In this document: in pieces, positions 52,599 to 60,921 of the stretch
How the letters are laid out: each line of letters begins with the position of its first letter
Numbering within the stretch: the first letter of the stretch is position 1
Assembly (NCBI RefSeq): GCF_900091565.1
Contig: NZ_FMCV01000022.1
Span: 55,273 to 119,272 of the forward strand
Length of the DNA stretch: 64,000 nucleotides
Source: Micromonospora marina
GTDB taxonomy: Bacteria; Actinomycetota; Actinomycetes; Mycobacteriales; Micromonosporaceae
Direction: 5' to 3'
Notes under the pieces: generated by a model
What the model was told of the DNA's origin: nothing
Seen by the model: only the letters and a program-made list of their open reading frames with translations
Database searches by the model: none
Made by a program: the position numbers and the translations under genes

Positions 52599-52693
52599 GC
52601 CGCAGACGTTAGCCCGCCGCCCGGCCGTGCTCCCGGCAACCCGGCGCGAGTCACAACCGCGAAGGTGTCGGGGTGGTCGGCCATGCTGGTCCG

Positions 52694-52801
52694 GTGAGTA
52701 CGACCGAGGCGCTCCCCTCCCGCCTGCACGGCGTCGCCGACCTCATGATCACGCGCGCCCGGAGGTGGGGTGGCCGAGCGGGGCCTAGGGTGAGGTCGTG
52801 A
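52694..52801 (+). CDS. Possible 35-codon ORF overlapping the HIT gene start
   Basis: This GTG-initiated ORF begins MSTTEALPSRLHG and ends on the HIT-gene start as GTGA. The overlap and lack of another gene in the 199 bases after metB's start make it worth listing. No ribosome site is convincing and no family is recognised. It may be a leader ORF or chance. Confidence 0.22.
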   Translation: MSTTEALPSRLHGVADLMITRARRWGGRAGPRVRS

Positions 52802-53211
52802 GCGGGTGTGTGTTCTGCGGGATCGTCGCGGGCGAGGTGCCGGCCTTCCGGGTGACCGACGAGCCGGACGGGGTCGCGTTCCTCGACACGCGGCCGGTGT
52901 TCAAGGGCCACGTGCTGGTGGTGCCCCGCACCCACCTGGTCACCCTGTCCGACCTGCCGGCGGACACGCTGCCCGGCTACTTCCGGCTGGTGCAGCGGAT
53001 CGCCGTGGCGGTGGAGACCGGTCTGGGCTCCGGTGGGACGTTCGTGGCGATGAACAACCGGGTGTCCCAGTCCGTAGCGCACCTGCACACCCACGTCGTG
53101 CCCCGGACCAAGGGCGACGGGCTGCGCGGTTTCTTCTGGCCGCGTACCCGCTACGCGGACGACGCCGAGGCGACGGAGTTCGCCGGGCGGATCTCGGCGG
53201 CGCTGGCCTGA
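52798..53211 (+). CDS. HIT family hydrolase
   Basis: This 137-residue histidine-triad protein of the Hint/YcfF group has the catalytic triad HLHTHVV at 95-101 and an N-terminal CVFC pair that may bind zinc. It hydrolyses AMP from phosphoramidates or similar nucleotides. The usual glycine before the triad segment (GQSV) is serine here (SQSV), a mild variation. The GTG at 52798 may be coupled to a short upstream ORF. Neighbours give no specific role. Confidence 0.92.
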   Translation: MSGCVFCGIVAGEVPAFRVTDEPDGVAFLDTRPVFKGHVLVVPRTHLVTLSDLPADTLPGYFRLVQRIAVAVETGLGSGGTFVAMNNRVSQSVAHLHTHVVPRTKGDGLRGFFWPRTRYADDAEATEFAGRISAALA

Positions 53212-53287
53212 CGCCGGCGTGGGCGGGTAAGGAACCGGGGGCCGACGCTGTTGCACACGCTGGGAAAGCCAAGAGAGGAGTCCCACC

Positions 53288-53947
<660 letters not shown>

Positions 53948-53954
53948 CCCGGTC

Positions 53955-53984
53955 GGCGGCTACCGTCTCCTGGCGGTAGCCGCC
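53955..53984 (+). terminator. Terminator after msrA
   Basis: GGCGGCTACCG and CGGTAGCCGCC pair perfectly over 11 bases with an eight-base loop, eight bases after the stop. Confidence 0.7.
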
Positions 53985-53995
53985 ACCTTGCCATG

Positions 53996-54064
53996 CGATC
54001 TTGCAGCTTGAGCCCGCAGACTGTCTGGTTCACGAGGATTGCGGGGCACCCAACCGCAAGATCG
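53996..54064. repeat. Inverted-repeat element bounded by CGATCTTGC arms
   Basis: CGATCTTGC (53996-54004) and GCAAGATCG (54056-54064) are perfect nine-base inverted arms 51 bases apart, just after the msrA terminator. They share GATCTTGCA with 27720 and 1141. The rest of the 329-base gap 53948-54276 upstream of the NAGGN genes is less GC-rich than its surroundings. It holds a short inverted repeat (CCGGAA...TTCCGG near 54117-54140) but no supported gene. Confidence 0.55.
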
Positions 54065-54276
54065 GCAAAAGCCGAAGACGCCGGGCGCGCGAGGCGGTCT
54101 GTGCGGTGTTACTCACACCGGAACGGGGCCGGGTTTCCGGCATCCAGGCGTGGAGGGCAGGAACCGAAGGCATGACAGGCAGCCACCCTGCGTGACGGCG
54201 CATGGTAGCAAGCTGTCACACGTTCGTCATCGTCTCAACAGGCGAACTGCAACAAGTTCTGGCAGCATTGGCTCGT

Positions 54277-56067
54277 ATGTGCGGACTTGCGGGAGAGTTC
54301 CGCCGTGACGGTTCACGCGCCGACGTCTCGGCCGTGGAGCGGATGGCGGCCACGATGAGTGACCGAGGGCCCGACGACAGCGGCGTCTGGTCGCAGGGCC
54401 CGACCGCGCTGGGACACCGGCGCCTGAAGATCATCGACCTGTCCGCGGCGAGCGGCCAACCCATCGTGGACGCCGCCGCCGGGCTCACCGGTGTCTTCAA
54501 CGGCTGCATCTACAACTATCGGGAGCTGCGCGCCGAACTTCAGGCCAAGGGCCACCGGTTCTTCTCGTCCGGCGACAGCGAGGTCGTGATCAAGGCGTAC
54601 GCCGAGTGGGGGCTCGACTTCGTCGACCACCTGATCGGCATGTTCGCGGTGGCGATCAGCGAGCGCGACACCGGCCGTCTGGTGCTGGCCCGGGACCGCC
54701 TCGGCATCAAGCCGCTCTACCTGGCCGAGAGCCCCGGTGTGGTGCGGTTCGCCTCGACCCTGCCGGCGCTGCTCGCCGGTGGCGGCATCGACACCACCAT
54801 CGACCGGGTGGCGCTCGCCCACTACCTGAGCTTCCACAGCATCGTGCCGCCGCCGCGCACCATCCTGGCCGGCGTCACCAAGCTTCCGCCGGCCACGGTC
54901 CGGGTGTACGAGGCGGACGGCTCCACCCACGAACGGGTGTACTGGGATCCGTCCTTCGGCCGCGACGCCGAGCGGGCCGGCTGGTCCGAGCGGGACTGGC
55001 AGGACGCGCTGCTCGACTCGCTGACCACCGCCGTACGCCGCCGCATGGTGGCCGACGTGCCGGTGGGCGTGCTGCTCTCCGGCGGCCTCGACTCCAGCCT
55101 GGTGGTCGCGCTGCTCGCCGGTGAGGGGCAGGCCCGGTCCGGCCTGGCCACGTTCTCCATCGGCTTCGACGCGGTCGGCGGCCGGGAGGGCGACGAGTTC
55201 GTCTACTCCGACCTGGTCGCGAAGACGTTCGGCACCGACCACCACCAGATCCGGGTGCCCACCGGTGACCTGCTGCCGCCGCTGGAAGCCGCCGTCGCGG
55301 CCATGAGCGAGCCCATGGTCAGCCACGACTGCGTGGCGTTCTGGCTGCTCAGCCAGGAGGTCGCGCGGCACGTCAAGGTGGTGCAGTCGGGTCAGGGCGC
55401 GGACGAGATCCTGGGCGGCTACCACTGGTACCCGCCGCTCGCCGGGGTGGACCGGGAGCAGGCGCTCGAGACGTACGCGAAGGCGTTCTTCGACCGCGAC
55501 GCGGCCGGACTGGCCCGGGTGCTCAACCCGGCGTGGCTGGCCGAGGGCGACCCGGCGCGGGAGTTCGTCGCCGCGCACCTGGGCCGCGCGGGGGCACAGA
55601 CCGCAGTCGACGCGGGCCTGCGGATCGACACCCAGGTCATGCTGACCGACGACCCGGTGAAGCGGGTCGACAACATGACCATGGCGCACGGGCTGGAGGC
55701 CCGGGTGCCGTTCCTCGACCACGAGTTCGTCGAGTTGGCCGCGAGCTGCCCGCCGGAGCTGAAGCTGGCCCAGGGCGGCAAGGGCGTGCTCAAGGAGATC
55801 GGCCGCCGGGTCCTGCCGCACGAGGTCATCGACCGGCCCAAGGGCTACTTCCCCGTGCCCGGCCTCACCCACCTGGAGGGCAAGCTTCTCGACCGGGTAC
55901 GCGACGCGCTCACCGCCCCGGAGGCGCGCCGTCGTGACCTGTTCCGCGCCGACTACGTCGACGCGCTGCTCGCCGACCCGAACGCCGAACTGACCCCGTT
56001 GAACGGAAACAAGCTGTGGCAACTGGGACTCCTGGAAATGTGGCTCCAGAGCCACGGAATCGACTGA
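54277..56067 (+). CDS. N-acetylglutaminylglutamine amidotransferase (asparagine synthase family)
   Basis: This 596-residue protein has an N-terminal class II glutamine amidotransferase domain with the nucleophile Cys2 (MCGLAGEF) and a C-terminal ATP-pyrophosphatase domain with the loop VLLSGGLDSSLVVALL. It is an AsnB-type enzyme. The next two genes identify it as the amidotransferase that caps N-acetylglutaminylglutamine to give the osmolyte NAGGN. The ATG at 54277 is fixed by Cys2; the longer open frame to 54202 would bury the nucleophile. No Shine-Dalgarno is seen, so the mRNA may be leaderless. The next ATG follows two bases after its stop. Confidence 0.9.
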   Translation: MCGLAGEFRRDGSRADVSAVERMAATMSDRGPDDSGVWSQGPTALGHRRLKIIDLSAASGQPIVDAAAGLTGVFNGCIYNYRELRAELQAKGHRFFSSGDSEVVIKAYAEWGLDFVDHLIGMFAVAISERDTGRLVLARDRLGIKPLYLAESPGVVRFASTLPALLAGGGIDTTIDRVALAHYLSFHSIVPPPRTILAGVTKLPPATVRVYEADGSTHERVYWDPSFGRDAERAGWSERDWQDALLDSLTTAVRRRMVADVPVGVLLSGGLDSSLVVALLAGEGQARSGLATFSIGFDAVGGREGDEFVYSDLVAKTFGTDHHQIRVPTGDLLPPLEAAVAAMSEPMVSHDCVAFWLLSQEVARHVKVVQSGQGADEILGGYHWYPPLAGVDREQALETYAKAFFDRDAAGLARVLNPAWLAEGDPAREFVAAHLGRAGAQTAVDAGLRIDTQVMLTDDPVKRVDNMTMAHGLEARVPFLDHEFVELAASCPPELKLAQGGKGVLKEIGRRVLPHEVIDRPKGYFPVPGLTHLEGKLLDRVRDALTAPEARRRDLFRADYVDALLADPNAELTPLNGNKLWQLGLLEMWLQSHGID

Positions 56068-56069
56068 CC

Positions 56070-57908
56070 ATGACGGACACCCTCGCCACCGGAACCGCGC
56101 GAACCGACCGGGAACGGGTGCTGGGCCGGCGCCGGGAACGCACCGGCCCGGGCGGCGACCCGATCGCACCGGGTACGCCGGAGCCGCGACAGCCGCAGAC
56201 CCCGTCCACCGACGCCTCGGGCGTGGTGCTGGACTGCGGCTGGGGCCGGCTGGTGTTCGGGCAGACGTTCGACGACCAGGTGCACGTGGCCGACGTGCTG
56301 CGCTCCGAAGCGGTCGGCGCCCGGGACATCTGTATCTACCTGCGCGACCCGCACGTGCTGGTGTCCCGGCTGCCGGACGAGCTGTTCATCGACCCGTCGC
56401 TGACCTACCGGCTGCCGCTGGGCGAGAAGCGGCCCGCCGCCACCGAGGGCGGCGAGGTGCCCGGGCTGACCGTCCGGCCGCTGCGCGACGCCGCCGACGC
56501 CGAGGCGGTGAACCGGATCTACGCGCGCAACGGCATGGTCACCGCCCCCGTCGAGGTGCTGGTGGACAACGCCGGCACGAACCGGTTCCTGCACCTGGTG
56601 GCCGAGGACGCCACCGGTGAGGTGGTCGGCACCATCACCGGCGTGGACCACGTCGCGGTCTTCGACGACCCGGAGAAAGGCGCCAGCCTGTGGTGCCTGA
56701 CCGTGGACTTCAACACCGCCCCGCCCGGCACCGGGCAGGCGCTGCTGACCGCACTCGCCGACCGGCTCGACGGGCGCGGACGGGCGTTCGTGGACCTGTC
56801 CGTGCTGGCCGAGAACTCGGGCGCGATCCGGCTGTACGAGCGGCTCGGCTTCCACCGCACCGGCACGCTCTGCGTCAAGCGGAAGAACCCGATCAACGAG
56901 CGCCTGTTCCTGCCCGCCATGCCCGAGGGGTACGACGAGCTGAACCCGTACGCGAAGATCGTCGCGGACGAGGCGATGCGCCGCGGCATCCGGGTCGAGG
57001 TGACCGACCCGCACTGGGGTGAGCTGAAGCTGACCACCGGCGGCCGGACCATCCACACCCGCGAGTCGCTGTCGGAGCTGACCTCGGCGGTGGCGATGAG
57101 CCGCTGCGACGACAAGCGGGTGACCCGGCGCATCCTCACGGAGGCGGGGCTGTCGGTGCCGCGCGGCCGCACCGCCACCGGCGAGCCCGACGACGTCACG
57201 TTCCTGAACGACGTGGGGCCGGTGGTGGTCAAGCCGGCGCGGGGCGAGCAGGGCAACGGCATCACCGTCGGGGTGCGTACGCCGGAGGCTCTGACCGCCG
57301 CCGTCGAGCTGGCCCGCCGGTTCTGCCCGGACGTGCTGATCGAGGAGCTGCGCGCGGGCGACGACCTGCGGGTCGTGGTGATCGACCACGAGGTGGTGGC
57401 CGCCGCGGTACGCCGTCCGGCGCAGATCACCGGTGACGGCGTGCACGACATCACCGAGCTGATCGAGCGGCAGAGCCGCCGCCGGGCGGCAGCCACCGGT
57501 GGCGAGTCCCGCATCCCGATCGACGACATGACCCGCGAGGTGGTGGCGGAGGCCGGCTACCGGATGCACGACGTGCTCCCGGAGGGCGAGGTGCTGGCGG
57601 TCCGCCGGACGGCCAACCTGCACACCGGCGGCACGATCCACGACGTGACCGCCGAGCTGCACCCGGCCATCGCCGAGGCGTGCGTCACGGCGAGCCGGGC
57701 GCTGGACATCCCGGTCACCGGGCTGGACCTGCTGGTCCCCGCCCCGGACCGGCCGGAACACGTGTTCATCGAGGCGAACGAGCGTCCCGGACTGGCCAAC
57801 CACGAGCCGCAGCCGACCGCCGAGCGCTTCGTCGACCTGCTCTTCCCGGGTACCCGGGCACCGCAGCGTCTCTGGTCGCCTGCCGGTGCGGCAGGCTCTG
57901 GGGCATGA
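56070..57908 (+). CDS. ngg: N-acetylglutaminylglutamine synthetase (GNAT plus ATP-grasp)
   Basis: This 612-residue fusion has residues about 130-285 forming a GNAT acetyltransferase (TVRPLRDAADAEAVNRIYARN, PPGTGQALLTALADRL, NSGAIRLYERLGFHRTG). Residues about 330-600 form an ATP-grasp ligase (DDKRVTRRILTEAGLSVPRG, VVVKPARGEQGNGITVGV, HVFIEANERPGLANHEP). It acetylates glutamine and joins two glutamines. This two-domain layout is diagnostic of Ngg in NAGGN operons of Pseudomonas and rhizobia. It overlaps the peptidase gene by four bases. Confidence 0.93.
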   Translation: MTDTLATGTARTDRERVLGRRRERTGPGGDPIAPGTPEPRQPQTPSTDASGVVLDCGWGRLVFGQTFDDQVHVADVLRSEAVGARDICIYLRDPHVLVSRLPDELFIDPSLTYRLPLGEKRPAATEGGEVPGLTVRPLRDAADAEAVNRIYARNGMVTAPVEVLVDNAGTNRFLHLVAEDATGEVVGTITGVDHVAVFDDPEKGASLWCLTVDFNTAPPGTGQALLTALADRLDGRGRAFVDLSVLAENSGAIRLYERLGFHRTGTLCVKRKNPINERLFLPAMPEGYDELNPYAKIVADEAMRRGIRVEVTDPHWGELKLTTGGRTIHTRESLSELTSAVAMSRCDDKRVTRRILTEAGLSVPRGRTATGEPDDVTFLNDVGPVVVKPARGEQGNGITVGVRTPEALTAAVELARRFCPDVLIEELRAGDDLRVVVIDHEVVAAAVRRPAQITGDGVHDITELIERQSRRRAAATGGESRIPIDDMTREVVAEAGYRMHDVLPEGEVLAVRRTANLHTGGTIHDVTAELHPAIAEACVTASRALDIPVTGLDLLVPAPDRPEHVFIEANERPGLANHEPQPTAERFVDLLFPGTRAPQRLWSPAGAAGSGA

Positions 57909-59089
57909 CCGCACGCAAAACCCAACCGCTCAAGCTCGACCTCGACTACCTCAGCCAGGTGCTGGTGGAGCTGCTGGAGATCCCCAGCCCGTCGGGACGC
58001 ACCGACCACATCCAGCAGTACGTGGGTGAACGGCTCTCCGCGATCGGGATCAGCTCCACGCTGACCCGTCGCGGGGCGCTGAGCGCCTGCCTGCCCGGCC
58101 CCAGATCGACCGGCGCCGACCGGGCCGTGGTGGTGCACACCGACACCATCGGCGGCATGGTGAAGCGGCTCAAGGAGAACGGCCGGCTGGAGATCAACCC
58201 GATCGGTACGCACAGCGCCCGCTTCGCCGAGGGCGCACACGTGCGGATCTTCACCGACGACCTGGACCGGGTCGTCACCGGCCAGGTCCTGCCCCTGAAG
58301 GCCAGCGGCCACCGCTACAACGAGGCGGTCGACCTCCAGGGCGTCGGCTGGGAGCTGGTCGAGGTGCGGGTGGACGAGCCGGTGCACGACGAGGCCGGGC
58401 TGCGGGCGCTGGGCATCGACGCCGGGGACTTCGTCGCGTTCCTGCCCAACCCGGCCATCACCCCGAACGGGTACGTCAAGTCCCGGCACCTGGACGACAA
58501 GGCGGGCGTGGCGGCGGTGCTGACCGCGTTCAAGGCGATGGTCGACGCCGGTGTCACCCCGGCGGTCACCGCGCACCTGCTGGTCACCGTCACCGAGGAG
58601 ATCGGCCACGGCGCGAGCCACGGGCTGGACCCGGACGTCGCGGAGATCGTCTCGGTGGACGCGGCGGTGGTCGCGCCGGGCCAGCAGTCCCGGGAGACCG
58701 CGGCGACGCTGGCGATGGGCGACGGGGTCGGCCCGTTCGACTACCACCTGACCCGCAACCTGGCCGCGATCGCCAAGGAGCACGGCGTGGACCTGGTCCG
58801 GGACGTGTTCGACTACTACCGCTCGGACGTGGCCGCGGCGGTCGAGGCCGGGGCGCACGCCCGGGTGGCGCTGCTCGGGTTCGGCGTGGACGCCACCCAC
58901 GGCCACGAGCGCACCCACCTCGACGGCCTGCACCAGCTCACCCAGCTGCTCTGCCTCTACCTGCAGAGCCCGCTGGTCTTCCCCGAATGGGACGCCGAGC
59001 CGGAGGGCGACCTGGCCGACTTCCCGTCACTGGCGGTGCAGCCGGCCCACGAGGAGGGCCCGCGCGAGGGCCCGATCGGCCTGGACTGA
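57905..59089 (+). CDS. NAGGN-system M42 family peptidase
   Basis: This 394-residue metallopeptidase of family M42 (TIGR03106 type) is found in osmoprotectant NAGGN operons. Metal ligands are visible in VVVHTDTIGG, RHLDDKAGVAAVL and TVTEEIGHGASHG (catalytic glutamate pair EE), and near the end GVDATHGHERTH. It probably trims or recycles the dipeptide, which is inference from the operon context. The ATG overlaps the ngg stop as ATGA. Third and last gene of the operon. Confidence 0.91.
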   Translation: MTARKTQPLKLDLDYLSQVLVELLEIPSPSGRTDHIQQYVGERLSAIGISSTLTRRGALSACLPGPRSTGADRAVVVHTDTIGGMVKRLKENGRLEINPIGTHSARFAEGAHVRIFTDDLDRVVTGQVLPLKASGHRYNEAVDLQGVGWELVEVRVDEPVHDEAGLRALGIDAGDFVAFLPNPAITPNGYVKSRHLDDKAGVAAVLTAFKAMVDAGVTPAVTAHLLVTVTEEIGHGASHGLDPDVAEIVSVDAAVVAPGQQSRETAATLAMGDGVGPFDYHLTRNLAAIAKEHGVDLVRDVFDYYRSDVAAAVEAGAHARVALLGFGVDATHGHERTHLDGLHQLTQLLCLYLQSPLVFPEWDAEPEGDLADFPSLAVQPAHEEGPREGPIGLD

Positions 59090-59169
59090 CGCCTGTGATC
59101 GAAATCCGTTGCCGCGGCCGCCGCGAAGTGGATAGCGTGGCGGTACACGGGAAAGGAGGTGGTCCAGAC

Positions 59170-59208
59170 TTGTATAGCAATCGGACTCGTGAGGTGGCTG
59201 TCCGCTAG
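59170..59208 (+). CDS. 12-codon micro-ORF with a strong ribosome site
   Basis: TTG start, peptide LYSNRTREVAVR, stop TAG. AAAGGAGGT ends nine bases before the TTG, the best Shine-Dalgarno placement in the window. The peptide is basic and too short for a domain. Likely a leader peptide sensing translation. Confidence 0.5.
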   Translation: MYSNRTREVAVR

Positions 59209-59309
59209 CCGCTGTCCTCGACAGTGAAATCTCGTCCGCCGCGAGGCGGGCACCTGCAGGATCGTCGAGACCGTGTGGCAGCGGTGCGGCGAAACCACGA
59301 CAGCCACCC

Positions 59310-59371
59310 GACCCCCGGGGTGCCGGCCCAGTCCAGCCGGCCCGCGCGCGAGCGCGGAAGCCCCGGGGGTC
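59310..59371 (+). terminator. Terminator or attenuator stem before RNase Z
   Basis: The perfect 11-pair stem GACCCCCGGGG/CCCCGGGGGTC has a 40-base loop that contains a further GCCGGC/GCCGGC stem. The downstream CGCTTCTTT is pyrimidine-rich, and the next gene starts 27 bases later. Confidence 0.65.
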
Positions 59372-59397
59372 GCTTCTTTGCCCTCCCGGAGGATGCC

Positions 59398-60327
59398 GTG
59401 TCCATGCGTGAGCTGGTGGTGCTCGGTACGGCCAGCCAGGCCCCGACCCGGCAGCGCAACCACAACGGCTACCTGCTGCGCTGGGACGACGAGGTGATCC
59501 TCTTCGACCCGGGCGAGGGCAGCCAGCGGCAGATGCTGCACACCGGGGTCACCGCCACCGACCTGACCCGGATCTGCGTCACCCACTTCCACGGCGATCA
59601 CTGCCTCGGCCTGCCCGGCATGATCCAGCGGCTCTCACTGGACCGCGTACCGCGCCCGGTGGCGGTGCACTTCCCGGCCGGCGGCGCGGAGTACTTCGCT
59701 CGGCTGCGCCACGCGTCCAGCTTCTACGAAACCGCCGAGCTGGCAGTCGAACCGATCGACGCCGACGGGCAGCGGATCACGCTGGGCGTCGGCACGCTGG
59801 AGGCCCGCCGGCTGCGGCACCCGATCGAGACGTACGGCTACCGACTGGTCGAGCGGGACGGCTGCCGGATGCTTCCGGAGCGGCTGGCCGCGTACGGCAT
59901 CGCCGGGCCGGACGTGGGGCGGCTGCTGCGCGACGGCCACCTGGACCGCGACGGGCGTCGCGTCACCCGGGACGAGGTGAGCGTGACCCGGCCGGGCCAG
60001 CGGTTCGCCTTCGTGATGGACACCGGACTCTGCGACGGCGTGTACGCGCTGGCCGAGCACGCCGACCTGCTGGTGATCGAGTCGACGTTCCTGGAGTCGG
60101 AGGCGGCGCTCGCCGCCGAGGTCGGGCACCTCACCGCCGGCCAGGCCGCGCGGGTGGCGGCCGAGTCGGAGGTACGCACGCTCGTGCTCACCCACTTCTC
60201 CCAGCGGTACGCCGACCCGCGCCGGTTCCACGACGAGGCGCGCGAGCACTTCCCCGGTGACCTGGTGATCGCCGAGGATCTCCAGACGGTGCAGGTGCCG
60301 CCCCGGCGGGTACCGTCGCCCGGGTGA
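59398..60327 (+). CDS. rnz: Ribonuclease Z
   Basis: This 309-residue metallo-beta-lactamase-fold endonuclease processes tRNA 3' ends. Metal ligands are seen in THFHGDH (His63, His65, Asp67, His68), then MDTGLCDG, and LTHFSQRY near the end. The HNGYLLRWDDE and HLTAGQAA segments are typical of the family. GTG at 59398 is favoured because GGAGGA is five bases upstream; ATG at 59404 is an alternative. It overlaps the GNAT gene by four bases. The upstream terminator suggests regulation by the leader. Confidence 0.91.
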   Translation: MSMRELVVLGTASQAPTRQRNHNGYLLRWDDEVILFDPGEGSQRQMLHTGVTATDLTRICVTHFHGDHCLGLPGMIQRLSLDRVPRPVAVHFPAGGAEYFARLRHASSFYETAELAVEPIDADGQRITLGVGTLEARRLRHPIETYGYRLVERDGCRMLPERLAAYGIAGPDVGRLLRDGHLDRDGRRVTRDEVSVTRPGQRFAFVMDTGLCDGVYALAEHADLLVIESTFLESEAALAAEVGHLTAGQAARVAAESEVRTLVLTHFSQRYADPRRFHDEAREHFPGDLVIAEDLQTVQVPPRRVPSPG

Positions 60328-60833
60328 CGATCTCCCTACGGTCCGCGACCGAGGCCGACCTGATGGCGGTCGGCGCCCTGCACCAGCGCTCCCGGGTGGC
60401 GGCGTACTCGTCGTTCCTGCCGGCCGAGGTGCTGGCCGACCCGACGCCCGAGGCGATGGGCCGTTACTGGGTGGAGCGGCTGACCTGGGAGGGCGCCGAC
60501 CACCGGATGACCGTGGCCGAGCGGCACGGGCGACTGGCGGGGTTCAGCTACCTCGGACCGGACGACGAGGGCGACCCGGCGACCGGGCTGCTCAACGCGA
60601 TCCACCTGGAGCCGTCCGAGCGGGGCCGGGGCACCGGGCGGGCGCTGATGGTGGACGCGCTGGACGCGATGCGGGCCCAGGGCTGGACCCGCGCGGCGCT
60701 GTGGGTGCTGCGGGACAACACCCACGCACGCGGGTTCTACGAGCGCGGCGGCTGGGCCGCCACCGGTGAGCAGCGGGACGAGCACATCGGCCAGGCACTC
60801 GTCCCCCAGCTCCGCTACGCCCGCCGCTTGTAA
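60324..60833 (+). CDS. GNAT family N-acetyltransferase
   Basis: This 169-residue GNAT protein transfers an acetyl group from acetyl-CoA to an unknown amine. The acetyl-CoA motif is LEPSERGRGTGRALMVDAL, followed by ALWVLRDNTHARGFYERGGW. The GTG overlaps the RNase Z stop (GTGA). Its own stop codon TAA is the first three bases of a GTTAAC-family repeat element, so the 3' end of the gene may have been set by the repeat. Confidence 0.9.
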   Translation: MTISLRSATEADLMAVGALHQRSRVAAYSSFLPAEVLADPTPEAMGRYWVERLTWEGADHRMTVAERHGRLAGFSYLGPDDEGDPATGLLNAIHLEPSERGRGTGRALMVDALDAMRAQGWTRAALWVLRDNTHARGFYERGGWAATGEQRDEHIGQALVPQLRYARRL

Positions 60834-60912
60834 GGAAGGGCCCCCTATTAACGCCTGCGGTAGAGGAAGGGCCCCTTGTTAACACGGCGGTGTTAACAAG
60901 GGGCCCTTCCTT
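60831..60912. repeat. Inverted-repeat element of the GTTAAC/GGGCCC family, copy 2
   Basis: AGGAAGGGCCCCTTGTTAAC with two more bases (60864-60885) and its exact complement (60890-60911) form a perfect 22-pair stem with a GGCG loop. A third unit, AAGGAAGGGCCCCC..., lies at 60832-60856 and matches the outer arm at 29958. The element fills the gap between two convergent stops and would act as a bidirectional terminator. Confidence 0.85.
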
Positions 60913-60921
60913 GCATGCAGG

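Larger units (their letters stand above)
59152..59371 (+). ncRNA. Structured leader or small RNA upstream of RNase Z
   Basis: The segment begins with a very strong Shine-Dalgarno (AAAGGAGGT, 59152-59160), carries a 12-codon ORF, then CCGCC/GGCGG and GTGGC/GCCAC pairings. It ends in a long stem GACCCCCGGGG/CCCCGGGGGTC (59310-59320 and 59361-59371) followed by CTTCTTT. Nearly the whole 308-base gap 59090-59397 is taken up by it. A terminator before the RNase Z start implies either an independent small RNA or attenuation of that gene. I have the impression that a very similar sequence recurs in other actinobacteria, but cannot check. Confidence 0.5.
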
